From an uncultured Polaribacter sp. (GTDB lineage Bacteria; Bacteroidota; Bacteroidia; Flavobacteriales; Flavobacteriaceae): a stretch of 64,000 bases of DNA. The notes under the pieces are model-generated. The model ran no database searches. It saw only the letters and a list, made by a program, of their open reading frames with translations, and was not told where the DNA came from. Below, in pieces: positions 38,768 through 48,608 of this stretch; the first letter of the stretch is position 1; every line of letters starts with the position of its first letter. The position numbers were made by a program, and so were the translations under genes. The stretch covers positions 800,310 through 864,309 of the forward strand of contig CALSOT010000002.1 in NCBI GenBank assembly GCA_943788045.1. Direction: 5' to 3'.

Positions 38768-39637
38768 ATGGCAATAGAAACTTTAACACTTCCTGAAAGA
38801 CCTAAAAAACCAAAATGGTTGCGTGTAAAATTACCTGTTGGTAAAAAATACACGGAATTAAGAAGTTTAGTTGATAAATATAAGTTAAATACAATTTGCA
38901 CCAGCGGTAGTTGTCCTAACATGGGTGAATGTTGGGGAGAGGGAACTGCAACGTTTATGATATTAGGAAATATTTGTACACGATCTTGTGGATTTTGTGG
39001 TGTAAAAACAGGAAGACCTGATACTGTTGAATGGGATGAGCCTGAAAAAGTTGCGCGTTCTATAAAACTGATGAGTATAAAACATGCTGTAATTACTTCT
39101 GTTGACCGCGATGATTTAAAGGATGGTGGTTCTATTATTTGGGCAGAAACTGTAGATGCAATACGCAGAGCAAACCCAAATACAACTTTAGAAACTTTAA
39201 TTCCTGATTTTCAAGGAAACACAAAGCAAATAGATAGAGTTATTGAAGTGCATCCTGAAGTGGTTTCTCATAATATGGAAACGGTAAAGAGATTAACTCG
39301 TGAAGTGCGCATACAAGCTAAATATGATAGAAGTTTAGGTGTTTTAAAATATCTAAAAGAAAAAGGAATGCGCACAAAGACGGGCTTGATGCTTGGTTTA
39401 GGAGAAAAAGAAGAAGAAGTAATTCAAACAATGAAAGACTTACGTTCTGTAAATTGTGATATTATTACAATCGGTCAGTATTTACAACCAACAAAAAAAC
39501 ATTTACCAGTACAAGAGTTTATTACGCCAGATCAATTTAAAAAATATGAAACTTTGGGATTAGAAATGGGATTTATGTATGTCGAAAGTGGTGCTTTAGT
39601 CCGTTCTTCTTACAAAGCACATAAACACGCTATATAA
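38768..39637 (+). CDS. lipA: Lipoyl synthase
   Basis: Radical-SAM enzyme that inserts two sulphur atoms into protein-bound octanoyl groups to make lipoate. The 289-residue product has both Fe-S clusters: the auxiliary cluster [12 protein letters not shown], and the radical SAM motif CTRSCGFC. The C-terminal Ser-containing RSSYKAHK, which contributes to the auxiliary cluster, is also present. Length and start are typical of the family. It is monocistronic; lipB is not in the window. Confidence 0.96.
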   Translation: MAIETLTLPERPKKPKWLRVKLPVGKKYTELRSLVDKYKLNTICTSGSCPNMGECWGEGTATFMILGNICTRSCGFCGVKTGRPDTVEWDEPEKVARSIKLMSIKHAVITSVDRDDLKDGGSIIWAETVDAIRRANPNTTLETLIPDFQGNTKQIDRVIEVHPEVVSHNMETVKRLTREVRIQAKYDRSLGVLKYLKEKGMRTKTGLMLGLGEKEEEVIQTMKDLRSVNCDIITIGQYLQPTKKHLPVQEFITPDQFKKYETLGLEMGFMYVESGALVRSSYKAHKHAI

Positions 39638-39775
39638 CATCATAACTGATAAAAACAGGTAGAATACTCATTTATCAATATTCTGATAAGAACAAAAAAC
39701 GATTACACCAAATAATTCCTGACAACCAATTAATTTTGTCATCTGCAAAAAAAATATTAAAATTAATTGATTTTA

Positions 39776-39806
39776 AAAAACCATCTCTATTGAGATGGTT
39801 TTTATT
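39776..39806. terminator. Bidirectional terminator between lipA and pheT
   Basis: AAACCATCTC and GAGATGGTTT form a perfect 10-bp stem around TATT, with A and T tracts on both sides. It can serve both convergent genes, and lies about 30 bp after the pheT stop. Confidence 0.8.
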
Positions 39807-39829
39807 TTATTATAATAAGAACACCGCTA

Positions 39830-42256
39830 TTATCTTAAAACAGCGTCTAAATTCTTTTCAAAATTTTGCTGAAGCTTCTGCATAATTTTATCAATTTGTT
39901 TGTCTGCTAATGTTTTTGTTTCATCTTGTAATAAGAAACTTATAGCATAAGATTTTTTTCCTTCTGGTAATTTATCTCCTTCATAAACATCGAATAAATC
40001 TACTTCTTTTAATAATTTTCTTTCCGTTTGAAAAGCTAAATTATATACATCATTAAATGCTACTTTAGAATCTAATAATAAAGCTAAATCACGCTTAACA
40101 GCAGGGAACTTGGGTAAGTTACTTACTTTAATTTTTCTATTTCCTATTACATTTAAAATTGAATCCCAATTAAAATCTGCAAATAAAACTTCTTGTTTAA
40201 TCCCGATTTCTTTCAGAATAGATTGTTTTACAACTCCAAATTCAACTAATTTTGTTTTCCCATAACCAAATGAGATTCCCTCAGAAAAAACATCTAGTTT
40301 TGTGGGCGAAGATTTTATCTTGTTAATTCCTAATCTGACTAATAAAGAAGTAATAATTCCTTTTAGATAAAAGAAATCAGATGTTTTATTACTGAGGCTC
40401 CAACTATTTTTGTTTCTATTTCCTGATACAAAAAGCGTTAAATGCTTATTTTCCTCGTATTTTTCACTGTATTTATGATACGTTTTGCCAAACTCATAAA
40501 ACTTTAATGAATTATTCTTCCTATTGATATTATATGCAACAGATTCTAAACCACTAAATAATAAAGACTGACGTAATACCTTTAAATCGTTGCTTAAAGG
40601 ATTTAACATTTCCACGTTAGCTTCTTCATTTATATTTTCTGATAACGAGGAATATTTTGGTTTTGTAAGCGAATTTGACATTGTTTCATTAAAACCTAAG
40701 GCAGTTAATTGATCTGCAATAATATTTTCAACCTTAGTTTCTTTATTAGAATCAAAAGAAATGGAAGTATTCAATTTATGAGAAAATTCAATATTATTAT
40801 AGCCGTAAACTCTTAAAATTTCTTCAATAATATCCGCCTCTCTTTGAACATCAGTTCTGTATGAAGGAATCGTTAAACCCAATCCTCCCTCGGTTTCACT
40901 GTTTATTTTAATCTCTAGTGATGCTAAAATATTCTTAATTGTGTCCTTAGGAATCTCTTGTCCTATTAATCTATAGGCATTTTCATATGACAGAAATACT
41001 TGGAAATCTTCAATTTTTTCTGGATAAAAATCAGAAACATCTGATGCTAATTTACCCCCTGCATATTTTTCAATTAGCAAGGCTGCTCTTTTTAATGCAT
41101 ATTTTGTTGTGTTGATATCAATTCCTCTCTCAAAACGGAAAGAGGCGTCTGTATTTAATGCATGGCGCTTTGCTGTTTTTCTGACAGATACAGGGTTAAA
41201 ATATGCACTTTCTAAAAATATAGAACTAGTATTTTCTGTAACTCCAGATTTAAAACCTCCAAAAACTCCTGCTATACAAAGAGGATTAGAATCTCCATCA
41301 CAAATCATAATATCTTCAGATGATAATTCTCTTTCGACTTCATCTAGGGTAATAAATTTAGTACCCTCGTTTAAAGTTTTTACAAGAATTTTATTTCCTT
41401 TTATTTTTTGAGCATCAAAAGCATGCAAGGGCTGTCCTAATTCATGTAAAACATAATTTGTAATGTCTACAATATTATTTTTAGGAGTTAAACCAATAGC
41501 TTTTAATCTATTTTGAATCCATTCTGGTGAATCTTTTACTTCTATATCAGTAATTGTAATCCCACAATAGCGGGGTGTCAATTCTTTATTTTCTACTTCT
41601 ACATCAAAACGAAGAGTTCTTTCATCTACATGAAAGTCACTTACTGAAGGAGAGATTAATTCTAATTTAATATCATTTTGAATTAAGCCAGCTCGCAAAT
41701 CTCTTGCTACGCCAAAGTGGCTCATCGCATCTGATCTATTTGGTGTTAAACCTATTTCAAAAACATAATCTGTTTCTATATTGAAAACCTTTGATCCTGG
41801 AGTTCCGACTGCAATGTCATCATCCAAAACCAAAATTCCATCATGATCCTTACCTAAACCTAGCTCATCTTCAGCACAGATCATTCCATGACTTTCTTCT
41901 CCCCTAATCTTTCCTTTTTTTATCTTAAACCCCTCTCCTTTATCATCGTATAAAGTCGTTCCAACTGTCGCTACTGGTACTTTCTGACCGACGCCAACAT
42001 TAGGAGCACCACAAACAATTTGAATAGGTTCTTCAGAGCCAATATCTACTGTAGTTATCTTTAATCTATCCGCATTAGGATGTTGCGTACAAGTTAAAAC
42101 TTTACCAACAACAATTCCTTTTAAACTTCCTTTTATAGATTCTTTGGTCTCAATTCCTTCAACCTCTAAACCTAAATCGGTTAACAATTCTCCTGTTTTT
42201 ATAGGTTCCCAATCTACCTGTAAAAACTGCTGTAACCAATTGTATGATATTTTCAT
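39830..42256 (-). CDS. pheT: Phenylalanyl-tRNA synthetase beta subunit
   Basis: The beta chain of the alpha2-beta2 enzyme that charges tRNA-Phe. The 808 residues show, in order: B1 domain (MKISYNWLQQFLQVDW), an EMAP-type tRNA-binding domain (VVGKVLTCTQHPNADRL, GAPNVGVGQKVPVATVG), the B3/B4 editing domain, B5 domain, the core, and the C-terminal FDX-ACB anticodon domain (FPAVKRDLALLLDSKVAF). The length is normal. pheS is not adjacent, as is common in Bacteroidota. It is a single-gene unit. Confidence 0.96.
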   Translation of the reverse strand: MKISYNWLQQFLQVDWEPIKTGELLTDLGLEVEGIETKESIKGSLKGIVVGKVLTCTQHPNADRLKITTVDIGSEEPIQIVCGAPNVGVGQKVPVATVGTTLYDDKGEGFKIKKGKIRGEESHGMICAEDELGLGKDHDGILVLDDDIAVGTPGSKVFNIETDYVFEIGLTPNRSDAMSHFGVARDLRAGLIQNDIKLELISPSVSDFHVDERTLRFDVEVENKELTPRYCGITITDIEVKDSPEWIQNRLKAIGLTPKNNIVDITNYVLHELGQPLHAFDAQKIKGNKILVKTLNEGTKFITLDEVERELSSEDIMICDGDSNPLCIAGVFGGFKSGVTENTSSIFLESAYFNPVSVRKTAKRHALNTDASFRFERGIDINTTKYALKRAALLIEKYAGGKLASDVSDFYPEKIEDFQVFLSYENAYRLIGQEIPKDTIKNILASLEIKINSETEGGLGLTIPSYRTDVQREADIIEEILRVYGYNNIEFSHKLNTSISFDSNKETKVENIIADQLTALGFNETMSNSLTKPKYSSLSENINEEANVEMLNPLSNDLKVLRQSLLFSGLESVAYNINRKNNSLKFYEFGKTYHKYSEKYEENKHLTLFVSGNRNKNSWSLSNKTSDFFYLKGIITSLLVRLGINKIKSSPTKLDVFSEGISFGYGKTKLVEFGVVKQSILKEIGIKQEVLFADFNWDSILNVIGNRKIKVSNLPKFPAVKRDLALLLDSKVAFNDVYNLAFQTERKLLKEVDLFDVYEGDKLPEGKKSYAISFLLQDETKTLADKQIDKIMQKLQQNFEKNLDAVLR

Positions 42257-42439
42257 ATTTTATTTTTCGGGTTTATGATTTGCAAATTTAATTAAAATCT
42301 GCTTTTTATTCTCCTTTTTAATTTTTAAAAAATATTATCTTAAGGATTTAAATATGTTTAAAATAATTAAGTTTCGTTTAAATTGATAAAAATTATGCAA
42401 ATAGTGCAGAAACAACTTGTCATTTAAAAATAAAAGTAA

Positions 42440-43009
42440 TTATGCAAAAAACTTCTTATCTAACTTTTTGAATAAGAAATAGTAAGTTTTAGCCAAAGTA
42501 AAACCAATAATGATTCCTACAATAATATCAATAGGAAAATGAACCCCTAAATACAATCTACTATAAGCAAATACCAGTGGCCAAAATAATATAAGATATA
42601 TATATTTATAATTATTTCGTAAAAGTAAAACAACAAAAACAGCGAAGAAAGTTGATGTTGTTGCGTGACCAGACATAAAACTAAAACTCTGAGGCTTTAT
42701 TAAAGTTCTTAATAAATGTTTAATTTCTGGATTATTATTTGGTCGTAAACGTTCTACAGAGTTCTTAACAAGATTTGTAAATTGATCTGAAAACGCAACC
42801 AATAGAATCATGGATAAAATCATCACTCCACCACGCTTCCATCCAAAAGATTTAATTGTTAAGTAGAATAAAAGAATAAACAATGGACTCCAAGAAAGTT
42901 GATTGGTTATTATCAACCATAATGGGTCCCATTGTTCACTTCCTAAATTATTTAAGAAAATTAATAGATTTTGGTCTACTGTTATAATATCTTCTAACAA
43001 ATTATTCAC
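42440..43009 (-). CDS. PAP2-family membrane phosphatase
   Basis: A 189-residue inner-membrane protein with about five helices. The three PAP2 motifs are present: KNSVERLRP, SFMSGHATTS with the catalytic His, and SRLYLGVHFPID with the second His and Asp. Related enzymes remove phosphate from undecaprenyl diphosphate, phosphatidate or lipid A. Which of these it uses is open. The start overlaps the end of the cyclophilin-FKBP gene by 8 bp, making it the last gene of the isomerase operon. Confidence 0.88.
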   Translation of the reverse strand: MNNLLEDIITVDQNLLIFLNNLGSEQWDPLWLIITNQLSWSPLFILLFYLTIKSFGWKRGGVMILSMILLVAFSDQFTNLVKNSVERLRPNNNPEIKHLLRTLIKPQSFSFMSGHATTSTFFAVFVVLLLRNNYKYIYLILFWPLVFAYSRLYLGVHFPIDIIVGIIIGFTLAKTYYFLFKKLDKKFFA

Positions 43010-44159
43010 CTATTTTTAAAACTTCAATTTCAAATATTAAATCAGATTTTGCAGGAAAAGGTCCGTATTGAGCTTCTCCATACCCTAAATAATAAGGAAT
43101 AAATAATCGTACCTTCTCTCCTTCTCTCATTGATAAAACTCCCTCTTTAAAACCAGCAATCATTGGTCTGTTTTCGTCATTTAATTGACAAACAAAAGGT
43201 TTTCCTTTTGAATCTAAAGTAGATTGAATCCTTTTTCCGTCTGCTGTATACAAAGTATAATTTAGAGTCAATGGCTTGGTATCAACTATTTTTTTACCTG
43301 AAGTTTTCTTTAATTTCAAAATTCGCAGTCCTGAAGAAGTTTTTAAAGCTTTCTCCTCGTTCATTTTAATTGAAAATTTTTCCTTATCAACTATGTACCT
43401 AGAGTATCTTGCATTTTCTGTCTCTTCTTCAACCCTAATGCGATCTTCTTCTGAAGTTTCAAAATTGTTAAATTCATTATCAAAAACTTCGGCAGCGTTA
43501 AATCTTTCTACTTTTTCACCAATCTTTATGATTTTTACAGATAAAATAGTATCACCTTGCGTAATACTTTTTACAATTGCCATTCTAGTGGAATCTACAG
43601 ACTTACTTAAATCTATAGAATCTTTAAACTTACTTTTTAATTCTCTTAACTGAATTGAATTAACAATAGTTTTGCCAAAAACGGAATGCTTACCATCTAA
43701 ATGAGGTATCGGTTTGTGTGTAATAAAAAACTGACTATTATTAGTTGCTGGCCCTCCATTAGCCATTGAAAGAATACCCGCATCATCATGTCTATAAATC
43801 AAATTTCCATCTGAATTCTTTGGAAATTCGTCACCAAAAACATACCCTGCATCTTTTCTTCCTCGGCTTGAAAAGCCACCAGCTTGTATTACAAAATTAG
43901 GAACAACTCTATGAAATATAATGCCATCATAGAAGTTCTTAACTTTTAAAGAATCTATCAATTTACTATTTGACCCCTCAATTAGGGAGACAAAATTAGC
44001 AACAGTCATTGGTACATCTTCTGCATATAACTCGAGCAAAATGTCTCCTTTGTTTGTTGTAATTTCGGCATAAATACCATTTTTTAGTCCTTTATACTTC
44101 ATTGAGTTACAAGAAACAAAAAGCAAGTAAAAAATTAGTAAGTATGATAGATTCTTCAA
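43002..44159 (-). CDS. Two-domain peptidyl-prolyl isomerase lipoprotein (cyclophilin + FKBP)
   Basis: A 385-residue lipoprotein (lipobox ending at Cys17) with two unrelated isomerase folds. Residues of about 28-220 are a cyclophilin (NFYDGIIFHRVVPNFVIQAG, GPATNNSQFFITH, LDGKHSVFGK). After a charged helical linker, the last 100 residues are an FKBP domain (LNYTLYTADGKRIQST, MIAGFKEGVLSMREGEK, YYLGYGEAQ, LIFEIEVLKI). It should assist folding in the periplasm. It follows the FKBP gene by 11 bp, in a run of three isomerases that ends with this one. Confidence 0.88.
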   Translation of the reverse strand: MKNLSYLLIFYLLFVSCNSMKYKGLKNGIYAEITTNKGDILLELYAEDVPMTVANFVSLIEGSNSKLIDSLKVKNFYDGIIFHRVVPNFVIQAGGFSSRGRKDAGYVFGDEFPKNSDGNLIYRHDDAGILSMANGGPATNNSQFFITHKPIPHLDGKHSVFGKTIVNSIQLRELKSKFKDSIDLSKSVDSTRMAIVKSITQGDTILSVKIIKIGEKVERFNAAEVFDNEFNNFETSEEDRIRVEEETENARYSRYIVDKEKFSIKMNEEKALKTSSGLRILKLKKTSGKKIVDTKPLTLNYTLYTADGKRIQSTLDSKGKPFVCQLNDENRPMIAGFKEGVLSMREGEKVRLFIPYYLGYGEAQYGPFPAKSDLIFEIEVLKIGE

Positions 44160-44170
44160 TTAAATAATTT

Positions 44171-44869
44171 TTATTTAATTTCTAATAACTCTACTTCAAA
44201 AACAAGTGCCATGTAAGGCTTAATAACACCTGGTCTTGGGTTAGCTCCATAAGCTAATTCTTGAGGAATAAAGAATTTATATTTAGCACCAACATTCATT
44301 AACTGTAATCCTTCGACCCAACCTTTTATCACTTGAGTTACCCCAAATTCTGATGGCGTACCTCTGTCTACAGAGCTATCAAAAACAGTACCATCTAAAA
44401 TTGTTCCATGATAATGTACTTTAACTTTATTTTCTTTAGTAGCTTTTTTACCTTTTCCTTCTTTTAAAACGATGTACTGTAAACCACTTTCTGTTGTTAT
44501 AACACCTTCTTTTGATTTATTTGCCTCTAAAAAAGCAATTCCCTCTTTTTTATATACTTCAGATTTTTCTAATTCAGCTTTTCTATCTAACGCCTGCTTC
44601 TTTTGAAAATATGTTTGTATTACTTTTTGTATGTCTTTAGATTCTATTAGCAAATTGGTAGAATCTAAACCATTTCTAATTGCTTGATTTAATATTTCTT
44701 GATTTACTTCTTTAAATCCTTGTTTTAGTTGGCTAGACATTGTTAGACCAATTGCATAACTTACAGAATCTATTTCTGTCTCTAAAGACTTTACTTCTTT
44801 TACTTGGTTACCACAAGAAACCATTGATGCAACAACTGCAATTGTTAAAACACTTTTTAATACTTTCAT
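44171..44869 (-). CDS. FKBP-type peptidyl-prolyl isomerase lipoprotein (FkpA/Mip-like)
   Basis: A 232-residue lipoprotein (Cys19 in SMVSC) with a helical N-terminal dimerisation domain (YAIGLTMSSQLKQGFKEV onward, about 37-120) and a C-terminal FKBP domain (VHYHGTILDGTVFDSSVDRG, GWVEGLQLMNVGAKYKFFIP, LVFEVELLEI). This is the FkpA/Mip layout of periplasmic chaperone-isomerases. It sits 2 bp after gldI and 11 bp before the two-domain isomerase gene, so all three are one transcript. Confidence 0.9.
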   Translation of the reverse strand: MKVLKSVLTIAVVASMVSCGNQVKEVKSLETEIDSVSYAIGLTMSSQLKQGFKEVNQEILNQAIRNGLDSTNLLIESKDIQKVIQTYFQKKQALDRKAELEKSEVYKKEGIAFLEANKSKEGVITTESGLQYIVLKEGKGKKATKENKVKVHYHGTILDGTVFDSSVDRGTPSEFGVTQVIKGWVEGLQLMNVGAKYKFFIPQELAYGANPRPGVIKPYMALVFEVELLEIK

Positions 44870-44871
44870 TT

Positions 44872-45405
44872 TTAATTATTTATATTGATTAATGTTACTG
44901 TACTCTTTATTGATTGATTAATTCCTATCTTTTTTCCATCGCCAGAAACACCAAAACCTCTGTATGATGGAATGACAAATGTAATGGTTTCTCCTACTTT
45001 CATCAACTTTATTCCTGTTTGAAGTGCAGAAATAAAATCCTCTTTATCTACTTTGTAATTTTTTAAACCTAATTCTTCTTTACTGTAAATTGTATTATCC
45101 TGTAAATCAGAAATATCATATTGTATGGAAACTACATCTCCAGTTTTCGGTGTTGTTTTACTTTCTTGAATCTTATTGATATACGTATACCAAAACCCAT
45201 TTGGGGAAACTTGATAATTCTTAGTAGAATCTTTTTCAATAATGGATAATATCCTTGCATTTTCTATAACATTCAACTTTATAGATTCTTTTAACGTTTC
45301 TTGCAAAATAGTTGATGACGGCTTGGGATTAATTGGCTTTCTAGGTTCTATTTTAGCACAACCAAAGCACAAAATACTGGTAAATATTAAAAATTTAATC
45401 TTCAT
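44872..45405 (-). CDS. gldI: Gliding motility-associated peptidyl-prolyl isomerase GldI
   Basis: A 177-residue lipoprotein (Cys16 in LCFGC) with a single FKBP-type domain. The segment SPNGFWYTYINK followed by TGDVVSIQYDISDL is typical of GldI, which is needed for gliding and for the type IX secretion machinery in Flavobacterium johnsoniae. Finding it agrees with the T9SS sorting domains elsewhere in the window. Its start overlaps the end of the DHH phosphoesterase gene by 11 bp, so translation is likely coupled. Confidence 0.88.
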   Translation of the reverse strand: MKIKFLIFTSILCFGCAKIEPRKPINPKPSSTILQETLKESIKLNVIENARILSIIEKDSTKNYQVSPNGFWYTYINKIQESKTTPKTGDVVSIQYDISDLQDNTIYSKEELGLKNYKVDKEDFISALQTGIKLMKVGETITFVIPSYRGFGVSGDGKKIGINQSIKSTVTLININN

Positions 45406-46423
45406 AAGATTCTTCTAGTTCTTTTTGATATTTTGGCAATAATGAAACAAATTCAGTTACCGTTTCTCCCATTGAAATACAGGATTTTCCTCCGGCAGCA
45501 TTATCATGCCCTCCTCCGTTAAAATGATTTCTAGAAAATTGATTTACCGAAAATCCACCTTTAGAACGGAACGATATCTTTATTATACCTTGCTCACTAT
45601 CTTCAATAAAAATAGCTGCAAAAATAATTCCTTTTAAAGAAAGTGCATAATTTACAACTCCTTCTGTATCTCCTTTTTGAAAATCGAATCGTTTTTTTTC
45701 TTCTGATGATAAAGTTATATAAGCCGTGTTATACGTTGGCAAAATTTGTAAATTACTCAAAGCTTGTCCTAATAACAATAACCTATTATAAGAATTTGCA
45801 TCATATACATTATTATGAATTTTATCATTTTCGGCACCTTTATCAATTAAAGACGCTATAATTCTGTGCGTAGTACTTGTTGTTGATCTAAACCTAAAAG
45901 AACCTGTATCCGTCATAATACCTGTATACAAACAAGTAGCTATATCTGCATCTATCAACTCTAGATCATTATTCATTTCTATGAATTGATACACCATTTG
46001 ACTTGTAGAACAAATAGTAACATCTGAATACATATACTTTACAGCATCTGGTTGTTGATGATGATCTATCATAGCAAAATCGTTAGGATATTTCTCTAAC
46101 GTCTTTTGCATATCAGAACCTACCCTATGCAATGCATTAAAGTCTAATAGAAAAATAATTTCGGATGTGTTTATAGCTCTTTGAGATTGACTATTTTGCC
46201 AATCGAAACGATATGTTGTTTTAGAACCTGGCAACCAATGTAAAAATTTTGGATATTCATTGGGCACCACAACTGTTGCCTTGTGTCCTTTTTTATCTAA
46301 ATAATGTTTTAAAGCTAAAGCAGATCCCATAGCGTCTCCGTCAGGGTTTCTATGCCCTACAATTACAATGTTTCTTGGTTCTTCAAGAAAGCTTTTTAAC
46401 GCTTCAATTCCTTCTAAAATCAT
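45395..46423 (-). CDS. DHH-family phosphoesterase (NrnA-like nanoRNase / pAp phosphatase)
   Basis: A 342-residue cytoplasmic enzyme of the DHH/DHHA1 superfamily. Seen are GHRNPDGDAMGSALAL, the DHH motif in MIDHHQQPD, LYTGIMTDTGSFRF and the C-terminal DHHA1 glycine motif HFNGGGHDNAAGG. NrnA enzymes degrade short oligoribonucleotides and 3'-phosphoadenosine phosphate. The frame is open to 46600, but that overlaps ndk on the other strand; I chose ATG 46423, which gives the normal start MILEGIEALKSFL. A -7 box lies only 6 bp upstream, suggesting an almost leaderless mRNA. First gene of the isomerase operon. Confidence 0.9.
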   Translation of the reverse strand: MILEGIEALKSFLEEPRNIVIVGHRNPDGDAMGSALALKHYLDKKGHKATVVVPNEYPKFLHWLPGSKTTYRFDWQNSQSQRAINTSEIIFLLDFNALHRVGSDMQKTLEKYPNDFAMIDHHQQPDAVKYMYSDVTICSTSQMVYQFIEMNNDLELIDADIATCLYTGIMTDTGSFRFRSTTSTTHRIIASLIDKGAENDKIHNNVYDANSYNRLLLLGQALSNLQILPTYNTAYITLSSEEKKRFDFQKGDTEGVVNYALSLKGIIFAAIFIEDSEQGIIKISFRSKGGFSVNQFSRNHFNGGGHDNAAGGKSCISMGETVTEFVSLLPKYQKELEESYED

Positions 46424-46429
46424 AAGACG

Positions 46430-46437
46430 CAAATATA
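46430..46437 (-). promoter_or_regulatory. -7 box for the DHH phosphoesterase/gldI operon
   Basis: TATATTTG on the minus strand, ending 6 bp before the ATG at 46423. The transcript would start at or next to the start codon. No -33 TTG at the right spacing. Confidence 0.4.
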
Positions 46438-46459
46438 CAATATAATTAAAAAAATTATG

Positions 46460-46467
46460 TACTTTTG
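46460..46467 (+). promoter_or_regulatory. -7 box for ndk
   Basis: TACTTTTG fits TAnnTTTG, 56 bp before the ndk ATG. Divergent from the box at 46430-46437. Confidence 0.4.
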
Positions 46468-46523
46468 CGCCGAATTTGTAAAACACATTTACAATAATCA
46501 ACAAAAAATAAAAAGTCAATATA

Positions 46524-46943
46524 ATGGCAACAAATAGAACATTTACAATGCTTAAACCAGATGCTGTCGAAAACGGACATACTGGTGCAATTTTAGACAA
46601 AATTAACGCTGCAGGATTTAGAATTGTAGCTTTAAAGAAAACTCAAATGACAAAAGCGGATGCTGAAACTTTTTATGCTGTGCATAATGAGCGTCCATTT
46701 TTTGGAGAATTAGTAGAATTTATGACACGTGGACCAATTATAGCTGCAATTTTAGAAAAAGAAAATGCAGTAGAAGATTTTAGATCTTTAATAGGTGCTA
46801 CAAATCCTGCTGATGCTGCGGAGGGTACAATTAGAAAAATGTATGCAACTTCAATGGGAGAAAACGCAGTACATGGATCTGATTCTGATGAAAATGCACA
46901 GATTGAAGGAAACTTTCACTTTTCTGGAAGAGAGCAATTCTAA
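46524..46943 (+). CDS. ndk: Nucleoside diphosphate kinase
   Basis: Transfers the gamma-phosphate among nucleoside di- and triphosphates. The 139 residues carry the usual start [22 protein letters not shown]-type block [12 protein letters not shown], and the active site [12 protein letters not shown] with the phospho-accepting His. Length is normal. Single gene with its own terminator. Confidence 0.96.
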   Translation: MATNRTFTMLKPDAVENGHTGAILDKINAAGFRIVALKKTQMTKADAETFYAVHNERPFFGELVEFMTRGPIIAAILEKENAVEDFRSLIGATNPADAAEGTIRKMYATSMGENAVHGSDSDENAQIEGNFHFSGREQF

Positions 46944-46971
46944 TCGCTTTTGTAATTAGTAAAACATATTT

Positions 46972-47008
46972 AAAAAACTCATAACTAAATTATTATGAGT
47001 TTTTTTTT
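46972..47008 (+). terminator. Terminator after ndk
   Basis: AAAAAACTCATAA and TTATGAGTTTTTT form a 13-bp perfect stem with a T-rich tail, 29 bp after the ndk stop. Confidence 0.8.
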
Positions 47009-47089
47009 GTTTAACATGTCTCGTCCTAAAATAGTAATTGACTAAAATCAGACTTAAAAAAACATGATATTTATTGTTTAGAAAAAAAT

Positions 47090-47386
47090 CTACACCAACA
47101 TCAATTTAACAATGAGAGTTTCTCCTAATTCTTCATTCATCATTTTTATAATTTTATCTTTTCCATAACTTAATTCTTCACGCAAAACAGACGAATTTAA
47201 TTGAATAATTAATGTTTTATTTTGCAGTTTTACAGAACTTGTATGATTAGAAACTCCAGGTCCCATCATTTTATTCCAAGTTTCTTTCACTTTTATTTTC
47301 TGCATTCCCTTACTCAAGTTATTTTCCTTGATAAAACTGTTCATTAAATCTTCTATTGAAAAGGAATCGTTTTCTCTTTTTGACAT
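47090..47386 (-). CDS. DUF721 (DciA-like) protein
   Basis: A 98-residue basic protein of the DUF721 family, with KVKETWNKMMGPGVSNHTS near the middle and LSSVLREELSYGKDKI-like C-terminal block. Larger DUF721 proteins include DciA, the replicative-helicase loader of bacteria that lack DnaC; whether short Bacteroidota members do this is not known. It is 27 bp downstream of recF, and the pairing of recF with DUF721 is widely conserved. Confidence 0.85.
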   Translation of the reverse strand: MSKRENDSFSIEDLMNSFIKENNLSKGMQKIKVKETWNKMMGPGVSNHTSSVKLQNKTLIIQLNSSVLREELSYGKDKIIKMMNEELGETLIVKLMLV

Positions 47387-47413
47387 TATTTTTTTATTGT
47401 TGCTAAATTAAAT

Positions 47414-48493
47414 TTACAATTTAAAGATTTGATATTCCTTATTACCAGATTTTAATATTCTCTCTGTTCTTTCGGAATGAGTATCAGTAATAAATATTTG
47501 CCCAAATTCATCATTATTAACCAAATCTATTATTTGAGAAACTCTATTTTCATCTAATTTATCGAAAATATCATCTAACAATAAAATAGGAGTTACACTT
47601 GATTGTCGCTTTATAAACTCAAACTGAGCCAATTTTAACGCGATTAAAAATGATTTTTGCTGACCCTGAGAACCAAATTTCTTTATGGAATAATCTCCTA
47701 TTTTAAAACTCAAATCATCTTTGTGTACGCCTGAAGTTGTATACTGTATTACCTTATCTTTTGCTAATGAATCTCTCAACAAACGAAGAACAGACCCACC
47801 ATGTAACTGACTTTTGTACAATAAATTAACACTTTCTTTATCTCCGGATATTATTTGATACTTATCATTAAAAATTGGAATAAAATCCTCTAAAAAAGTT
47901 TTTCTAACTTCATAAATTCTGCTTCCATAATCAGATAATTGCTCATCATAAACGCTTAAGTTTAAAGCATCAAAAGTTCTATTTGCAGCAAAATACTTTA
48001 ATAAAGCATTTCTCTGACTTAATACTTTGTTATACGATAACAAATCTTTTAAATAGCTTTTGTTTTGCTGAGAGATTACGCCATCGATAAACTTTCTTCT
48101 CGTATCACTTCCATCAGTAACTAAATCTCTATCTGCAGGAGAAATAATAACTAGAGGTAACTGACCAATATGTTCAGAAAACTTCTCATAACTTTTACCA
48201 TTTCTTTTTAAAACTTTCTTTTGTCCTTTTTTCAGACTACAAACTATTTTTTCATATCTATCATTTAAAAGATAGTCGCCTTCCACCATAAAAAAACTTT
48301 CTCCATGTGTTATATTTTGAACAGCAACAGAATTAAAGTAACTTTTAGTAAAAGACAAGTAATATATCGCGTCTAAAATATTTGTTTTACCAACTCCGTT
48401 ATCACCCACAAAACAATTTATTTTTCTTTGAAAATCAAATGATTGAGATTGTATGTTTTTAAAATTAAGCAAAGAAATTCTTTGTAAATACAT
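47414..48493 (-). CDS. recF: DNA replication and repair protein RecF
   Basis: SMC-like ATPase that helps load RecA at single-strand gaps. The 359 residues include the N-terminal [20 protein letters not shown], Walker [14 protein letters not shown] (31-43), a central helical arm, the signature [18 protein letters not shown] and Walker [14 protein letters not shown]. Family length is about 360. Operon with the DUF721 gene; divergent from the TPR gene. Confidence 0.95.
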   Translation of the reverse strand: MYLQRISLLNFKNIQSQSFDFQRKINCFVGDNGVGKTNILDAIYYLSFTKSYFNSVAVQNITHGESFFMVEGDYLLNDRYEKIVCSLKKGQKKVLKRNGKSYEKFSEHIGQLPLVIISPADRDLVTDGSDTRRKFIDGVISQQNKSYLKDLLSYNKVLSQRNALLKYFAANRTFDALNLSVYDEQLSDYGSRIYEVRKTFLEDFIPIFNDKYQIISGDKESVNLLYKSQLHGGSVLRLLRDSLAKDKVIQYTTSGVHKDDLSFKIGDYSIKKFGSQGQQKSFLIALKLAQFEFIKRQSSVTPILLLDDIFDKLDENRVSQIIDLVNNDEFGQIFITDTHSERTERILKSGNKEYQIFKL

Positions 48494-48576
48494 AAATAGA
48501 ATTTGATATTAAAACGGATTTGCAAATTATTGAAAATTTAGCGAATTATCCGCTTTTAAAATCCAATTAAAAAAAC

Positions 48577-48584
48577 TATTTTTG
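48577..48584 (+). promoter_or_regulatory. -7 box for the TPR protein gene
   Basis: TATTTTTG fits TAnnTTTG, 24 bp before the ATG at 48609. No -33 TTG recognised. Confidence 0.4.
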
Positions 48585-48608
48585 TCGCCACTAATTTTTA
48601 ATTAAGCA

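Noticed and set aside
46424-46600. 59-residue hydrophobic N-terminal extension of the DHH phosphoesterase
   Set aside because: It overlaps ndk and both divergent -7 boxes, and the family starts at ATG 46423.
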